From Cuneatibacter sp. NSJ-177 (GTDB lineage Bacteria; Bacillota; Clostridia; Lachnospirales; Lachnospiraceae), in NCBI RefSeq assembly GCF_022867805.1, contig NZ_JALIFO010000001.1, positions 806,001 to 870,000 on the forward strand: a stretch of 64,000 nt of DNA, in the 5' to 3' direction. The notes under the pieces are model-generated. The model was given only the letters and a program-made list of their open reading frames with translations. It did no database searches and was not told the origin of the DNA. Positions 19,360 through 28,939 of this stretch are shown here, piece after piece. Within the stretch, counting starts at the first letter, position 1, and every line of letters starts with the position of its first letter. The position numbers and the translations under genes are program-made.

Positions 19360-20536
19360 GAAGATCCTCCCCTCTGTACCTGGCGATTGCCGCGCAGTCC
19401 TTGTCTCCGCGCCCGGAAAGATTGATCACGATAATCTGATCCTTCCCCATCGCCGGAGCAAGTGTTTTGGCGTAGGCGACCGCGTGGGCGCTCTCAATCG
19501 CCGGAATAATGCCTTCCATCCTTGCCAGATATTCAAAGGCGCCGACGGCTTCGTCATCGGTGACCGCCACATACTCGGCCCTGCCGGTGTCGTGGAGATG
19601 GGCGTGTTCCGGGCCGATGCCCGGATAATCCAGACCGGCTGAGATGGAATACACCGGGGCGATCTGCCCGTACTCATCCTGGCAGAAGTAGGATTTCATA
19701 CCGTGGAAGATTCCCAGGCGGCCGGTGGCGATGGTGGCCGCCGTCTCAAAGGTGTCTACGCCGCGCCCGGCGGCTTCACAGCCGATCAGCCGGACAGAAG
19801 AATCCGGGATAAAGTCATAAAAGGCTCCGATGGCGTTGGAGCCGCCTCCGACGCAGGCCAGAACCGCATCCGGCAGTTTTCCTTCTTTTTCCAGAAGTTG
19901 TTCTTTGATCTCTTTGCCGATCACCGCCTGGAAATCCCGGACAATGGTCGGGAAGGGGTGAGGCCCCATGCAGGAACCGAGCACATAGTGGGTGTCGCTG
20001 ATCCGGTTGGTCCACTCCCGCATGGTCTCTGAGACCGCGTCTTTTAAGGTTCCGGTGCCGGAGCTGACCGGATGGACTTTGGCGCCCAGCAGGCGCATCC
20101 GGTAGACGTTTAAGGCCTGGCGCTTGGTGTCCTCCTCCCCCATAAATACTTCGCATTCCATCCCCATCAGCGCAGCGGCGGTGGCGGTGGCCACCCCGTG
20201 CTGGCCTGCGCCGGTCTCCGCGATCACACGGGTTTTTCCCATTCGCTTCGCCAAAAGTACTTGGCCCAGCACGTTGTTGATCTTATGGGCTCCGGTATGG
20301 TTCAGGTCTTCCCGCTTCAAATAAATTTTGGCTCCTCCCAGGTCTTCGGTCATCCGTCTGGCAAAATACAGGCGGGACGGGCGGCCGGCATATTCCGCTA
20401 GGAGAGTGTTTAATTCCTGATTGAAATCCGGGTCGTTCTGATACCGGTGATAAGCTTCCTCTAATTCTATTACGGCATTCATTAAGGTTTCCGGCATATA
20501 TTGTCCTCCGTGGATGCCAAAACGTCCATTTGTCAT
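19352..20536 (-). CDS. trpB: Tryptophan synthase beta subunit
   Basis: The 394-residue PLP enzyme joins indole and serine to give tryptophan. The PLP lysine is in [11 protein letters not shown] (Lys85). [12 protein letters not shown] and the phosphate-binding [12 protein letters not shown] motif are clear, and HTG and SGRGDKD segments complete the family signature. ATG 20536 was preferred over an in-frame TTG three codons upstream, because GAGGAG lies 9 nt before the ATG but abuts the TTG. The start overlaps trpF by 4 bp. Confidence 0.95.
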   Translation of the reverse strand: MTNGRFGIHGGQYMPETLMNAVIELEEAYHRYQNDPDFNQELNTLLAEYAGRPSRLYFARRMTEDLGGAKIYLKREDLNHTGAHKINNVLGQVLLAKRMGKTRVIAETGAGQHGVATATAAALMGMECEVFMGEEDTKRQALNVYRMRLLGAKVHPVSSGTGTLKDAVSETMREWTNRISDTHYVLGSCMGPHPFPTIVRDFQAVIGKEIKEQLLEKEGKLPDAVLACVGGGSNAIGAFYDFIPDSSVRLIGCEAAGRGVDTFETAATIATGRLGIFHGMKSYFCQDEYGQIAPVYSISAGLDYPGIGPEHAHLHDTGRAEYVAVTDDEAVGAFEYLARMEGIIPAIESAHAVAYAKTLAPAMGKDQIIVINLSGRGDKDCAAIARYRGEDLHE

Positions 20537-21147
20537 ATGTTGCAACTCCTCACTGCGGCTACTGCCGCCAAGATTTTTTGTCTATCTTTTTTTCCTTCGG
20601 TTTCCACTCCGCTGGAAAGATCCACGGCCCAGGGATGGATCTTTTGGATCGCCTCCGGGATGGTTTCCGGCCGCAAGCCTCCGGCCAGGAAGAAAGGGCG
20701 GCTGGTTTTATCTTTTACCAGCGACCAGTCGAAGGCGGTCCCGGTCCCTCCGTTTCCGTGGTCGAAGAGCAGGTAATCCGCCGGACTTTGAACCGCCCTT
20801 GTTACATCCTCCGGCCCGGTGATCCGGTATGCCTTTAGGATCGGAACGGAAAGGCGGGAGCGCAGCCGGAGGATATCCGGATCCGATTCCCTTCCGTGAA
20901 GCTGAACCATCTCGATGATTCCTTCCCCCACCGCCTCCGCGATCACGGGTAGCGGCGCGTCCACGAAGACGCCCACCGGTATGATCCCCGGCCGGAGCCT
21001 TTTTTTCAGTGCTTTGGCTTCGGCGAGGGAGATGCTGCGCCGGCTGAACGGCACTTCTAGGATGAAACCTACGTAATCCGGCCTGGCCTCATTTACAAAA
21101 TCAATGTCTTCCGGGCGCTTCAGCCCGCAGATTTTAATTTTCGTCAT
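20533..21147 (-). CDS. trpF: Phosphoribosylanthranilate isomerase
   Basis: The TIM barrel of about 204 residues starts [15 protein letters not shown], the canonical TrpF N-terminus with the catalytic Cys. VQLHGRE, LFDH and [16 protein letters not shown] (phosphate site), then the catalytic Asp in AVDLSSGVE, are present. ATG 21147 was chosen over a TTG one codon upstream. The gene overlaps the end of trpC by 14 bp. Confidence 0.94.
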   Translation of the reverse strand: MTKIKICGLKRPEDIDFVNEARPDYVGFILEVPFSRRSISLAEAKALKKRLRPGIIPVGVFVDAPLPVIAEAVGEGIIEMVQLHGRESDPDILRLRSRLSVPILKAYRITGPEDVTRAVQSPADYLLFDHGNGGTGTAFDWSLVKDKTSRPFFLAGGLRPETIPEAIQKIHPWAVDLSSGVETEGKKDRQKILAAVAAVRSCNI

Positions 21148-21943
21148 CAATCGTGATTTCTCCTTGCAGTCTGGACAGAGCGGCTTTTTTGTCCGGCGAC
21201 CTCATCAACGTTTCTCCGATCAGCACTCCGTTTACGCCTGCCGCCCGCAGCCGGGCGGTCTCTTCGGGAGTCCGGATTCCACTCTCGGAGACAAAGGGAA
21301 TTTCCGGCGGCACCAGACTCCTGAGCCGGAAGCTGGTGGCAAGGTCCACTTTAAAGGTTTTGAGGTTCCGGTTATTGACGCCGACGATGGGAGCGCCCGC
21401 TTTGAGGGCGCGCTCTACTTCCCGTTCATCGTGGGCTTCCACCAGGGCGGAAAGCCCCAATTCTCCGGCCAGTTCCCGGTAGGCCCGAAGCTCTCCGTCA
21501 TCCAGAATCGCACAGATCAAAAGCACGGCGGAGGCTCCCAGCAGCCTTGCCTGGTAAATCATGAATTCATCCACGGTAAAATCTTTCCGCAGCACCGGAA
21601 GGGAAACCGTTTCCGCAATTTCCCTCAGATATTCATCCCGCCCCTGGAACCAGTACGGTTCGGTCAGGCAGGAGATGGCGGCGGCCCCGGCGGCCTCGTA
21701 TTCCTTCGCGATCTCAAGGTAGGGGAAATCCGGGTCGATCACGCCTTTGGAAGGGGACGCTTTTTTTACCTCACAGATCATGTGCAGCCCTGGTTTTTTT
21801 AAAACCTCGGTCAGACGGAAGGACAGGGGAGAGGCGCTTTGCTTTTTCTCGGCTTCCCGGCGGAGCTCGGTCAGGGAAATTCTTTTTTTCTCTTCCTGAA
21901 CCCTCTCCCTGGATTTAGCCGCAATCTCTTCTAAGATATTCAT
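21134..21943 (-). CDS. trpC: Indole-3-glycerol phosphate synthase
   Basis: The 269-residue monofunctional TrpC (not fused to TrpF) closes the indole ring. Recognisable motifs are [13 protein letters not shown] with the catalytic Lys, [39 protein letters not shown] split as [10 protein letters not shown] and [18 protein letters not shown] and [11 protein letters not shown]. Its start overlaps the trpD stop by 4 bp. Confidence 0.95.
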   Translation of the reverse strand: MNILEEIAAKSRERVQEEKKRISLTELRREAEKKQSASPLSFRLTEVLKKPGLHMICEVKKASPSKGVIDPDFPYLEIAKEYEAAGAAAISCLTEPYWFQGRDEYLREIAETVSLPVLRKDFTVDEFMIYQARLLGASAVLLICAILDDGELRAYRELAGELGLSALVEAHDEREVERALKAGAPIVGVNNRNLKTFKVDLATSFRLRSLVPPEIPFVSESGIRTPEETARLRAAGVNGVLIGETLMRSPDKKAALSRLQGEITIDDEN

Positions 21944-22953
21944 TCTTTTTTGCTCTCCCTGATAAATTCATCCAGTTTTTCTTTCGCGGCGCCGGAGTCG
22001 ATCAAGCCTTCTGCCATCCGGACGCCTTCCTCTATGGTCCCTGCTTTTCCGGTAATATAGAGCGCCGCTCCTGCGTTCAGGCAGACCGCGCAGCGCTTCG
22101 GGCCCCGTTCTGTTCCGTTTAGAATGGATCGGGTGATGGCTGCATTTTCCTCCGGCGTGCCGCCCGTCAGTTCCTCCTTCGCGCAGCGGGCGTATCCGAA
22201 CTGTTCCGGGGTGATCGTGTAAGACTGGAACCATCCGTCTTTAATCTCACAGACTTTGGTCGGGGCGCTCATGGAGATTTCGTCCAGCTTATCCTGCCCG
22301 TAGACCACCATGCCGCGGACCACGCCAAGTTTCGCCATGACCTGGGCCAGAGGTTCCACCAGGGCTTCCTCATAGACGCCCATCAGTTCCATGTTGGCCC
22401 CCGCCGGGTTGGAAAGCGGCCCCAGGATATTAAAGACGGTGCGGATTCCCAGTTCCCGGCGGATCGGCGCCACGTATTTCATGGCAATGTGATAGTTCTG
22501 GGCGAACAGGAAACAGATGCCGCTGTGTTTTAAGAGATGGGCGCTTTTTTCCGGAGGGAGGGTGATCGTGACGCCCAGAGCTTCCAGTACATCGGCGGCC
22601 CCGCACTTGGAGGAGGCAGCCCGGTTTCCATGTTTGGCCACCGGCACGCCGCCTGCGGCGATCACTACAGCGGAGGTGGTGGAGATATTAAAAGAATTGG
22701 CGCCGTCCCCGCCGGTTCCCACGATTTCCAGCACATCCATGTCGTGGAGCAGTTTAATACAGTGAGCCCGCATCCCGGCCGCGGAGGCCGTGATCTCGTC
22801 GATGGTTTCGCCTTTCAGAGACAAAGCCGTGAGATAGGCTGACATCTGGACGTCGCTGGCCTTGCCCTCCATGATTTCATTCATGACCTGCTCGGCCTCG
22901 GAATAGGTCAGGTTTTCTTTGTTCGCCAATTTTAAGATTGCTTCCTTAATCAT
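21940..22953 (-). CDS. trpD: Anthranilate phosphoribosyltransferase
   Basis: The 337-residue enzyme transfers phosphoribose from PRPP to anthranilate. The glycine-rich PRPP motif [15 protein letters not shown] is intact, followed by [21 protein letters not shown] and the substrate segment [35 protein letters not shown], seen as [17 protein letters not shown] and [11 protein letters not shown]. It is translationally coupled to trpG (8 bp overlap) and trpC. Confidence 0.95.
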   Translation of the reverse strand: MIKEAILKLANKENLTYSEAEQVMNEIMEGKASDVQMSAYLTALSLKGETIDEITASAAGMRAHCIKLLHDMDVLEIVGTGGDGANSFNISTTSAVVIAAGGVPVAKHGNRAASSKCGAADVLEALGVTITLPPEKSAHLLKHSGICFLFAQNYHIAMKYVAPIRRELGIRTVFNILGPLSNPAGANMELMGVYEEALVEPLAQVMAKLGVVRGMVVYGQDKLDEISMSAPTKVCEIKDGWFQSYTITPEQFGYARCAKEELTGGTPEENAAITRSILNGTERGPKRCAVCLNAGAALYITGKAGTIEEGVRMAEGLIDSGAAKEKLDEFIRESKKE

Positions 22954-23533
22954 TGCTTCCCTCCTGAATTCTGTTCAAAAAATTTCGAATGATGGCGGCT
23001 CCGTCCGGTGTCAGAACCGACTCCGGGTGGAACTGCACGCCATAAATGTTTAATTCCTTGTTTTCCACGGCCATGATCTCGCCGTCATCGGCCCGCGCCG
23101 TAACCCGGAGATTTTCCGGCATGGTTCCCGGATCCACGGCCAGCGAGTGGTAACGGGCCGCTGGAAACGGCTGGGGGAGGCCGCGGAAGAGAACACTGTC
23201 CGGTTCTGCGTAGACCAGGGAAGATTTCCCGTGCATCAGGCATTTGGCGTAGGTGATCCGCGCGCCGAATGCTTCACAGATCGACTGTTCGCCGAGGCAG
23301 ACGCCGAATATTGGAATGCGCCCCGCGAAACGGCGGATCGCGGATAGGCAGATGCCTGCCTGATCGGGTCTTCCGGGGCCGGGGGAGATCACCAGCGCAG
23401 CCGGTTTCTTTGCCTCGATCTCCTCCAGGGTCAGCGCATCGTTCCGGACCACTTCGATGTCCGGGTATTCGTTTCCGATCAGTTGGTACAGGTTATAGAC
23501 AAAACTGTCGTAATTGTCGAGAAATAAAATCAT
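22946..23533 (-). CDS. trpG: Anthranilate synthase glutamine amidotransferase subunit
   Basis: The 195-residue class I amidotransferase supplies ammonia to TrpE. It begins [17 protein letters not shown]; the catalytic Cys lies in GVCLGEQSI and the His/Glu pair in [12 protein letters not shown]. The usual GVCLGHQ is GVCLGEQ here, a substitution next to but not in the catalytic triad. ATG 23533 overlaps the trpE stop (ATGA); 20 further upstream codons are only the end of trpE in another frame. It could also serve PABA synthesis if no separate PabA exists. Confidence 0.94.
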   Translation of the reverse strand: MILFLDNYDSFVYNLYQLIGNEYPDIEVVRNDALTLEEIEAKKPAALVISPGPGRPDQAGICLSAIRRFAGRIPIFGVCLGEQSICEAFGARITYAKCLMHGKSSLVYAEPDSVLFRGLPQPFPAARYHSLAVDPGTMPENLRVTARADDGEIMAVENKELNIYGVQFHPESVLTPDGAAIIRNFLNRIQEGSND

Positions 23534-25017
23534 ATCCGTCCTCCTTCCGCTTCCTTTAGGGCTTTTATCACGGCCATGGCCTTGTTGCGGCATTCCTGAA
23601 ATTCTTTTTCCGGAACGCTGTCGGCCACGATGCCTGCGCCGGACTGGACACAGACTTTCCCGTTTTTCTTATAGGCCAGCCGGATGGAGATGCAGGTGTC
23701 CATATTTCCGGTGAAATCCAGATAGCCGATGGCCCCGCCGTAGATGCCGCGCCGCCGGCCTTCCAGTTTCTCGATGATCTCGCAGGCCCGGAATTTTGGC
23801 GCGCCGGAGAGGGTTCCGGCCGGTAAAATGGCATCCACCGCGTCGGTTCCGTCTCTGCCGTCCGCAAGGATTCCACGTACCGTGGAGCCTAAGTGCATCA
23901 CGTGGGAGAACCGTTCCACCGAACAGTATTTTTCAACTGCCACACTGCTGAGGCGGCTGATCTTTCCGAGATCATTCCGGCCCAGATCCACCAGCATGTT
24001 GTGTTCCGCCAGCTCCTTTTCATCCTGGAGCAGTTCCGCTTCCAGAGCCCGGTCCGCTTCCGGTGTCTCTCCGCGGGGGCGGGTACCGGCCAGCGGGAAG
24101 GTGTGAAGAACGCCGTCCTGGAGTTTGACCAGCGTCTCCGGGGAAGCTCCCGCCACTTCGATGTCGTCGCTGGAAAAGTAGAACATATACGGCGACGGGT
24201 TGGCGGTCCGCAGGACGCGGTAGGTATCGAACAGGCTTCCCTCGGCCGCCGCCTCCATCGGATTGGAGAGCACCACCTGGAAGATATCGCCTTCCCGGAT
24301 ATACTGTTTTGCCCGATCCACCATGGAGCAGTAAGCTTCCTCGGAAAAGTAAGTTTTTAAGTCCTCCTTCATCTGGAGGGGCCGGAAAGCAGCTTTCGCC
24401 CCGCTGTTTAGGAGCCGCTCCATCTCGGAAAGTTCCTCCTCGGCCCGGCGGTAGGAGTTTTCCAGATCGTCGGTGCTGACTCCTGCGACGAGGAGCAGCT
24501 TTTGCCGGTAGTGGTCAAAGACCAGAACCTTGTCGAAAAGCATTAAATCCACGTCCCGGAAGTCGGATGCTGCGGGCATTCCGGCCTTCAGCCCAGGCTC
24601 TGCGTACTGGATGTATTCGTAAGAAAAATATCCGACCAGGCCGCCGGTGAAGGGGGGAAGCCCTTCCAGACGGGGGCTTTTGTATTCTTCCAAGATCTCC
24701 CGGATGGCTTCTCTGGGATGGGAAGTGGTCCGAATTTCCTCTGTTTTTTCTTCCTCCTCCCGGCCTTTCCGGATGCAGAGCCGGCCATCAGTGCAGGTCA
24801 GTTCCAAAAGCGGAGAGTAGCCTAAAAAGGAGTATCTCCCCCATTTTTCGTTTTGCTCCGCGCTCTCCAAAAGGTAGCAGTGGCGGCTGGCTGCCCGCAG
24901 GGTACGCATCACCTCGATCGGTGTGAAGCGGTCAGCGTAGAGCTCCCGGCAGACCGGGATTCTTCGGTAATCTCCGGTGGAAGCGATTTTTTTTACCTGT
25001 TCCAACGTTACATTCAT
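23530..25017 (-). CDS. trpE: Anthranilate synthase component I
   Basis: The chorismate-using enzyme of about 495 residues has an N-terminal domain with the tryptophan feedback motif LLESAEQNEKWGRYSFLG, then the chorismate-binding domain: GDIFQVVLSNP, PSPYMFYF, AGASPETLVKL, TFPLAGTRPRG, EHNMLVDLGRNDLG, LPAGTLSGAPK and GIYGGAIGYLD. ATG 25017 has AAGGAGG upstream and leaves the T-box terminator outside the coding region; an in-frame TTG at 25050 lies in the terminator T tract and was rejected. First gene of the trp operon. Confidence 0.95.
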   Translation of the reverse strand: MNVTLEQVKKIASTGDYRRIPVCRELYADRFTPIEVMRTLRAASRHCYLLESAEQNEKWGRYSFLGYSPLLELTCTDGRLCIRKGREEEEKTEEIRTTSHPREAIREILEEYKSPRLEGLPPFTGGLVGYFSYEYIQYAEPGLKAGMPAASDFRDVDLMLFDKVLVFDHYRQKLLLVAGVSTDDLENSYRRAEEELSEMERLLNSGAKAAFRPLQMKEDLKTYFSEEAYCSMVDRAKQYIREGDIFQVVLSNPMEAAAEGSLFDTYRVLRTANPSPYMFYFSSDDIEVAGASPETLVKLQDGVLHTFPLAGTRPRGETPEADRALEAELLQDEKELAEHNMLVDLGRNDLGKISRLSSVAVEKYCSVERFSHVMHLGSTVRGILADGRDGTDAVDAILPAGTLSGAPKFRACEIIEKLEGRRRGIYGGAIGYLDFTGNMDTCISIRLAYKKNGKVCVQSGAGIVADSVPEKEFQECRNKAMAVIKALKEAEGGRI

Positions 25018-25047
25018 GCTGTCCTCCTTCCCTGCCAGGGAGAGAAC

Positions 25048-25095
25048 CAAAAAAACCCGCCCTCGACAGAAAAAATCATTCTGTCAAGGACGGGT
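25048..25095 (-). terminator. T-box-controlled terminator before trpE
   Basis: On the minus strand, ACCCGTCCTTGACAGA (25095-25080) pairs with TCTGTCGAGGGCGGGT (25070-25055) and is followed by a seven-T run ending at 25048. This is the intrinsic terminator of the leader; the T-box sequence just upstream provides the competing antiterminator. Confidence 0.9.
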
Positions 25096-25335
25096 CCATT
25101 TCCCGCGGTGCCACCTTGATTCACGGCCTGGGCCGTGCCCTTAGCGAGATACCAACATATCTCCGGCAACTGACGTATGCCTTACGTCGCAGAATACTCG
25201 GCTTGCGCCTTTCCCTACGCCCTCAGCGGTCCATTTGACAGATTGCATTTCGGCCCGGCTCTCAGCATCCCGGACTCTCTGTGCGCGCATCCCTGTCTTT
25301 ATCTCCGCATCAACGGTTTGGATGTTTGAAATTTT
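25055..25335 (-). promoter_or_regulatory. T-box riboswitch, tryptophan-type, upstream of trpE
   Basis: The minus-strand leader contains the invariant T-box sequence AGGTGGCACCGCGG (25116-25103) directly before the terminator. A long stem I region further upstream carries AGAGAGTC and GCTGAGAGCC elements typical of T-box stem I. The likely specifier in the stem I internal loop is UGG at 25233-25231 (in AAATGGACC), matching tRNA-Trp. Known mechanism: uncharged tRNA-Trp stabilises the antiterminator and lets transcription reach trpE. Confidence 0.9.
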
Positions 25336-25340
25336 TCTAT

Positions 25341-25369
25341 ATCATAGCATTATCTTTTTGGGGTGTCAA
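25341..25369 (-). promoter_or_regulatory. Promoter of the trp operon
   Basis: On the minus strand TTGACA (25369-25364) is followed after 17 nt by TATGAT (25346-25341). Transcription would begin just before the T-box stem I. Confidence 0.85.
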
Positions 25370-25443
25370 GAATTTTTTTGCTTTTTGAGTTTATTTTTGT
25401 GCCGCTTCTATATCTTGCCCTTCTTTTCGGACACAAATCGGAA

Positions 25444-25596
25444 TCAGTTTGGCTGAGAACTGTCGCCTGCCGGTAATTTCGAGAGTTTATAGCTGAATAC
25501 AAACTGGACAATGGCGAGAATCACCGAGGCGATGCAAACAAAAGAGACTTTCCCGTTCCAGAGACGGCTTTGCTCAGAGGAGATATCAGCGAGGAT
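25444..25596 (-). other. Possible C-terminal relic of a membrane protein
   Basis: In the 250-bp gap between the metallophosphoesterase and the trp promoter, one minus-strand frame is open for 50 codons between two stops. It reads as one hydrophobic helix (VSFVCIASVILAIVQFVF) followed by a short polar tail and stop. It has no start codon of its own or ribosome site. It may be the end of a lost gene; no family is recognised. Confidence 0.25.
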
Positions 25597-25619
25597 TCAG
25601 CGGGTTCTTCGTCTTTTGG

Positions 25620-26465
25620 TCACAGATAGATGCGAAAAAGGGCGATTTCAGGCACGACGCCAAAACGGGCTGAGATATGGGTGGTTCCGATCCCGGTGTT
25701 TACATATAGTTTTTGGTGTCCATTCAAAGGGTACATACCGCCGCTGTATTTTGTAGACAGGGAAGTCATTGCCACTGCCCGCCGGTTGATAGCAGGTAAA
25801 AATGGAATGTTAATCTGTCCGCCGTGGCTGTGACCGCTGAAAACAATATCATGTTTCTCTTGAAGATATTCTTCTGCCGCATCCGGCTCATGTGTCAATA
25901 GGATCTGAAAATCCGAATGGCCGATTTTCTTGGGATCAGGGAGCTTTGGTTTTCCCAGCATGGAATCATCCAAGCCGGTAAACGCGATTTGCTTCCCATT
26001 ATCCAGCGTCACGGTGCGATGCTCGTTTTTTAGCAGGGTAAACCCAGACTGATCCAGGATGCTTTTGTACTGCCGGGCAGCCCCTCCTCCATAATCCCGA
26101 TTCCCCCAAATTGCGATTTTATCGTACTTCGCCTCGATCTTTTTCAGTTCTGCGATGATATTTTCGTCGTCATGATATTGGGCATAATGATCATATAAAT
26201 CGCCGGTGAAAAGGACAATATCCGGATGGAGCTCATTGATTTTTTTCACCACTTTGTCCAAATTTTGGGCGGTAAAATCCTCTTTGATATGCAGATCTGA
26301 TATTTGCACAATCTTGAATTCCTTCCTTCCCGCCTGCTTTTCATTCAACTGATATTCGTTTATACGAATCCGGTATGGTTCTATTTCAAAGGCATAAAAG
26401 AAAGCTCCTCCGAGAATTACAGTGAAGAAAATGACCAAAAGCAGCAGTTTTTTAAAAATTTTCAT
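25620..26465 (-). CDS. Membrane-anchored metallophosphoesterase (YkuE-like)
   Basis: The 281-residue protein has one N-terminal hydrophobic anchor (about residues 7-26) and a calcineurin-like phosphoesterase domain outside the membrane. Metal motifs are in order: QISDLHI, LFTGDLYD, WGNRDYG (usually GNHD; Arg replaces His here), LTHEPD and FSGHSHGGQ. The GNHD-to-GNRD change affects a residue that normally helps catalysis, so activity may differ. The substrate is unknown. It is convergent with nothing nearby and divergent from ahpC. Confidence 0.88.
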   Translation of the reverse strand: MKIFKKLLLLVIFFTVILGGAFFYAFEIEPYRIRINEYQLNEKQAGRKEFKIVQISDLHIKEDFTAQNLDKVVKKINELHPDIVLFTGDLYDHYAQYHDDENIIAELKKIEAKYDKIAIWGNRDYGGGAARQYKSILDQSGFTLLKNEHRTVTLDNGKQIAFTGLDDSMLGKPKLPDPKKIGHSDFQILLTHEPDAAEEYLQEKHDIVFSGHSHGGQINIPFLPAINRRAVAMTSLSTKYSGGMYPLNGHQKLYVNTGIGTTHISARFGVVPEIALFRIYL

Positions 26466-26574
26466 ATATGGTATCCTTTCATTCCCTGACTGCTAGTATG
26501 AAAGTAATTTGTGAAATTCATGTTATGAAAAAATAAACCTTCTTTTACGATTTTCATAACCAATGTTTTCCTCC

Positions 26575-26603
26575 TTGACAAGATTGTTTCCTTCCGGTAT
26601 ACT
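26575..26603 (+). promoter_or_regulatory. Promoter of the ahpC operon
   Basis: TTGACA (26575-26580), a 17-nt spacer and TATACT (26598-26603) form a near-perfect sigma-A promoter upstream of the peroxiredoxin gene. Confidence 0.85.
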
Positions 26604-26611
26604 GCCCATGA

Positions 26612-26629
26612 GGTTAGCTAAGACTAACC
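26612..26629. promoter_or_regulatory. Operator-like inverted repeat at the ahpC transcription start
   Basis: GGTTAG (26612-26617) and CTAACC (26624-26629) are perfect 6-bp arms around a 6-bp centre, placed 8 nt after the -10 box. The half-sites resemble the (G)GTTAG/CTAAC(C) half-sites of DtxR/MntR-type metal regulators. Repression in the presence of iron or manganese is an inference. Confidence 0.55.
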
Positions 26630-26686
26630 AATATTTGGCAAACAAACTGCATATAATACCAATTCAAGTAAAGGAGAAATATATTT

Positions 26687-27250
26687 ATGTCTATGATTCA
26701 AAAAGAAATTGCAGATTTTTCCGTACAGGCGTTTCAGAACAACGATTTTCATACCGTGACCAAAGCAGATATTTTAGGAAAGTGGAGTGTTTTCTTCTTC
26801 TATCCCGCGGATTTTACCTTTGTGTGCCCGACGGAGCTGGAGGACCTGGCCAATCAGTATGACAAGTTCAAAGCGGCCGGCTGTGAAATCTATGCGGTTT
26901 CCTGCGATACTCATTTTGTTCACAAAGCCTGGCACGACGCTTCGGAGCGGATTCAAAAAATCCAGTATCCGATGCTGGCGGACCCGACTCACGCCCTGGC
27001 GAAAGATTTTGAAGTCTATATCGAGGCGGACGGTCTGGCCGAGCGCGGCAGCTTTATCGTCAATCCGGAAGGAAAGATCGTGGCCTATGAGGTGACCGCA
27101 GGTAATGTAGGCCGGAACGCGGACGAGCTGTTCCGCCGGGTGCAGGCCAGCCAGTTTGTCGCTGCCCACGGGGATGAGGTCTGCCCGGCCAAATGGCAGC
27201 CCGGCGCGGAGACTCTGAAACCCAGCCTGGACCTGGTGGGTCAGCTGTAA
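26687..27250 (+). CDS. ahpC: Alkyl hydroperoxide reductase subunit C (2-Cys peroxiredoxin)
   Basis: The 187-residue peroxiredoxin reduces H2O2 and organic peroxides. The peroxidatic Cys47 is in DFTFVCPTELEDL, and the resolving Cys166 in GDEVCPAKWQPG. Length matches AhpC. AAGGAG lies upstream of ATG 26687. It is followed 3 bp later by its reductase, so the two form an operon downstream of a strong promoter and a metal-regulator-like operator. Confidence 0.96.
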   Translation: MSMIQKEIADFSVQAFQNNDFHTVTKADILGKWSVFFFYPADFTFVCPTELEDLANQYDKFKAAGCEIYAVSCDTHFVHKAWHDASERIQKIQYPMLADPTHALAKDFEVYIEADGLAERGSFIVNPEGKIVAYEVTAGNVGRNADELFRRVQASQFVAAHGDEVCPAKWQPGAETLKPSLDLVGQL

Positions 27251-27253
27251 TCC

Positions 27254-28924
27254 ATGAGAGAACAGAACATGGAACATTTTTATGATGTTGTCGTGGTAGG
27301 CGGAGGCCCTGCGGGCCTCGCCGCCGCGCTCTATCTGGCAAGAGCCTGCTATCGGGTATTGGTGTTGGAAAAAGAACAGTTTGGCGGTCAAATTACCATC
27401 ACCTCCGAGGTAGTCAATTACCCAGGGGTGAAAAAGGTGAGCGGGGTGGAGCTGACCGAGACGATGCGGCGTCAGGCGGAGAGCTTTGGCGCGGAATTTC
27501 TGCTGGCGGAAGCAACGCGGCTGGAACTGGACGGGGATGTGAAAATCGTACACACCAGTCGGGGAGAGCTTCGGTGCTTCGGCGTGCTTCTGGCCACCGG
27601 CGCTCATCCCAGAAAAGTCGGATTTCAGGGTGAAGCAGAATTTCAAGGGCACGGCGTTGCCTATTGCGCAACCTGTGACGGAGAGTTCTTTACCGGCAAA
27701 GATGTTTTTGTAATCGGCGGCGGCTTTGCGGCAGCGGAAGAAAGCGTGTTTTTGACAAAATATGCCCGCCATGTGACGATTTTGATCCGGAAGGATGATT
27801 TTTCCTGTGCGCCCACCGCGGCGGAGGCCGCCAAGTCGCATGAGAAAATTACGGTATTGCCCAATACGGTGGTGGAGGAAGTCGCCGGGGATTCTGTTCT
27901 TCAGGCCTTGCGCTACCGAAACAACCTGACCGGCCAGGTTACGGAATACCGGCCCCCGGAGGGAGAGACCTTCGGCGTATTTGTCTTTGCCGGGTATGAG
28001 CCTGAGACAGGGCTGGTTCGGGAGTTTTCCGTGTGCAATGATCAGGGATATGTGATGGTGGATTCTTCCCAGCGCACCAGCATTCCGGGACTATTTGCCG
28101 CCGGAGATGTCTGCGTAAAGGAACTGCGCCAGGTGGTCACTGCGGTCGGCGATGGGGCTACGGCTGCCACAGAGCTGGAGCGGTATGCCGCCGTCATGCA
28201 GAAAAAAACCGGGATCATCCCGGTTATCCCGAAACGAATCCCCCAAAAGGAAGCTCCGGCTGGGCAGAAGGTTCGGAAGGAAGAGCCCGGCGGGCTTTTC
28301 AGCGAGGATATGAAGACGCAGCTGAACGCCGTATTCGGGAAAATGGCGCGGCCTCTGATTTTGGAGCTCTCCTTGGATGATCGCCCGGTATCGGAAGAAT
28401 TAAAGCTCTATATGGAAACGTTGGCGTCTATGACAGACCGGCTGACGATCCGAATGTCGAAAAGCGGCGCTGAGGACTCAAACCGTCCTCTTGTCAGGGT
28501 CCTGTTGCCGGACGGAACCGAGACCGGCATTGCCTTTCACGGCGTACCGGGAGGCCATGAGTTTACTTCTTTTGTGCTGGGCTTATACAATGCGGCGGGG
28601 CCTGGACAGGCTCTGGAGGCAGAGGCAAAGGAGGCGATTGACCGGATCAGCAGGCCGGTACACATGCAGATTTTGGTTTCCTTGTCCTGCACGATGTGTC
28701 CGGAGCTTGTGACGGCTGCCCAAAGGATTGCGGCGGAAAACCCGCTGGTCTCGGCGGAAGTATATGATCTGAATCATTTCCCGGATTTAAAGGAAAAATA
28801 TCAAGTGATGAGCGTGCCCTGCCTGGTGATCAATGGGGATCAGATTTCTTTTGGGAAGAAGAATGTGCGGCAGGTGCTGGAATTGCTTGAGGGCAGCAAA
28901 GGGGGGCCGAGCTCAGAGTCTTAA
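27254..28924 (+). CDS. AhpF-like flavoprotein reductase with C-terminal thioredoxin-fold module
   Basis: The 556-residue protein has an N-terminal thioredoxin-reductase-like FAD/NAD(P)H domain (VVVGGGPAGLAAALYLAR; active-site disulfide CATCDG; NAD(P) site VIGGGFAAAEE; GLFAAGDV). After a linker at about 320-345 comes a double thioredoxin-fold module like the N-terminal domain of AhpF with the redox pair CTMC. In classical AhpF this module is at the N-terminus, so domain order is swapped. It should pass electrons from NAD(P)H to AhpC. ATG 27254 was kept, but ATG 27269 is possible; neither has a strong ribosome site. Confidence 0.88.
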   Translation: MREQNMEHFYDVVVVGGGPAGLAAALYLARACYRVLVLEKEQFGGQITITSEVVNYPGVKKVSGVELTETMRRQAESFGAEFLLAEATRLELDGDVKIVHTSRGELRCFGVLLATGAHPRKVGFQGEAEFQGHGVAYCATCDGEFFTGKDVFVIGGGFAAAEESVFLTKYARHVTILIRKDDFSCAPTAAEAAKSHEKITVLPNTVVEEVAGDSVLQALRYRNNLTGQVTEYRPPEGETFGVFVFAGYEPETGLVREFSVCNDQGYVMVDSSQRTSIPGLFAAGDVCVKELRQVVTAVGDGATAATELERYAAVMQKKTGIIPVIPKRIPQKEAPAGQKVRKEEPGGLFSEDMKTQLNAVFGKMARPLILELSLDDRPVSEELKLYMETLASMTDRLTIRMSKSGAEDSNRPLVRVLLPDGTETGIAFHGVPGGHEFTSFVLGLYNAAGPGQALEAEAKEAIDRISRPVHMQILVSLSCTMCPELVTAAQRIAAENPLVSAEVYDLNHFPDLKEKYQVMSVPCLVINGDQISFGKKNVRQVLELLEGSKGGPSSES

Positions 28925-28939
28925 TGTTATCATTCGTGG

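Noticed and set aside
22946-23533. TrpG inactive because of GVCLGEQ
   Set aside because: The changed residue is next to the nucleophile, which is intact, as are the His-Glu pair; this variant need not impair activity.
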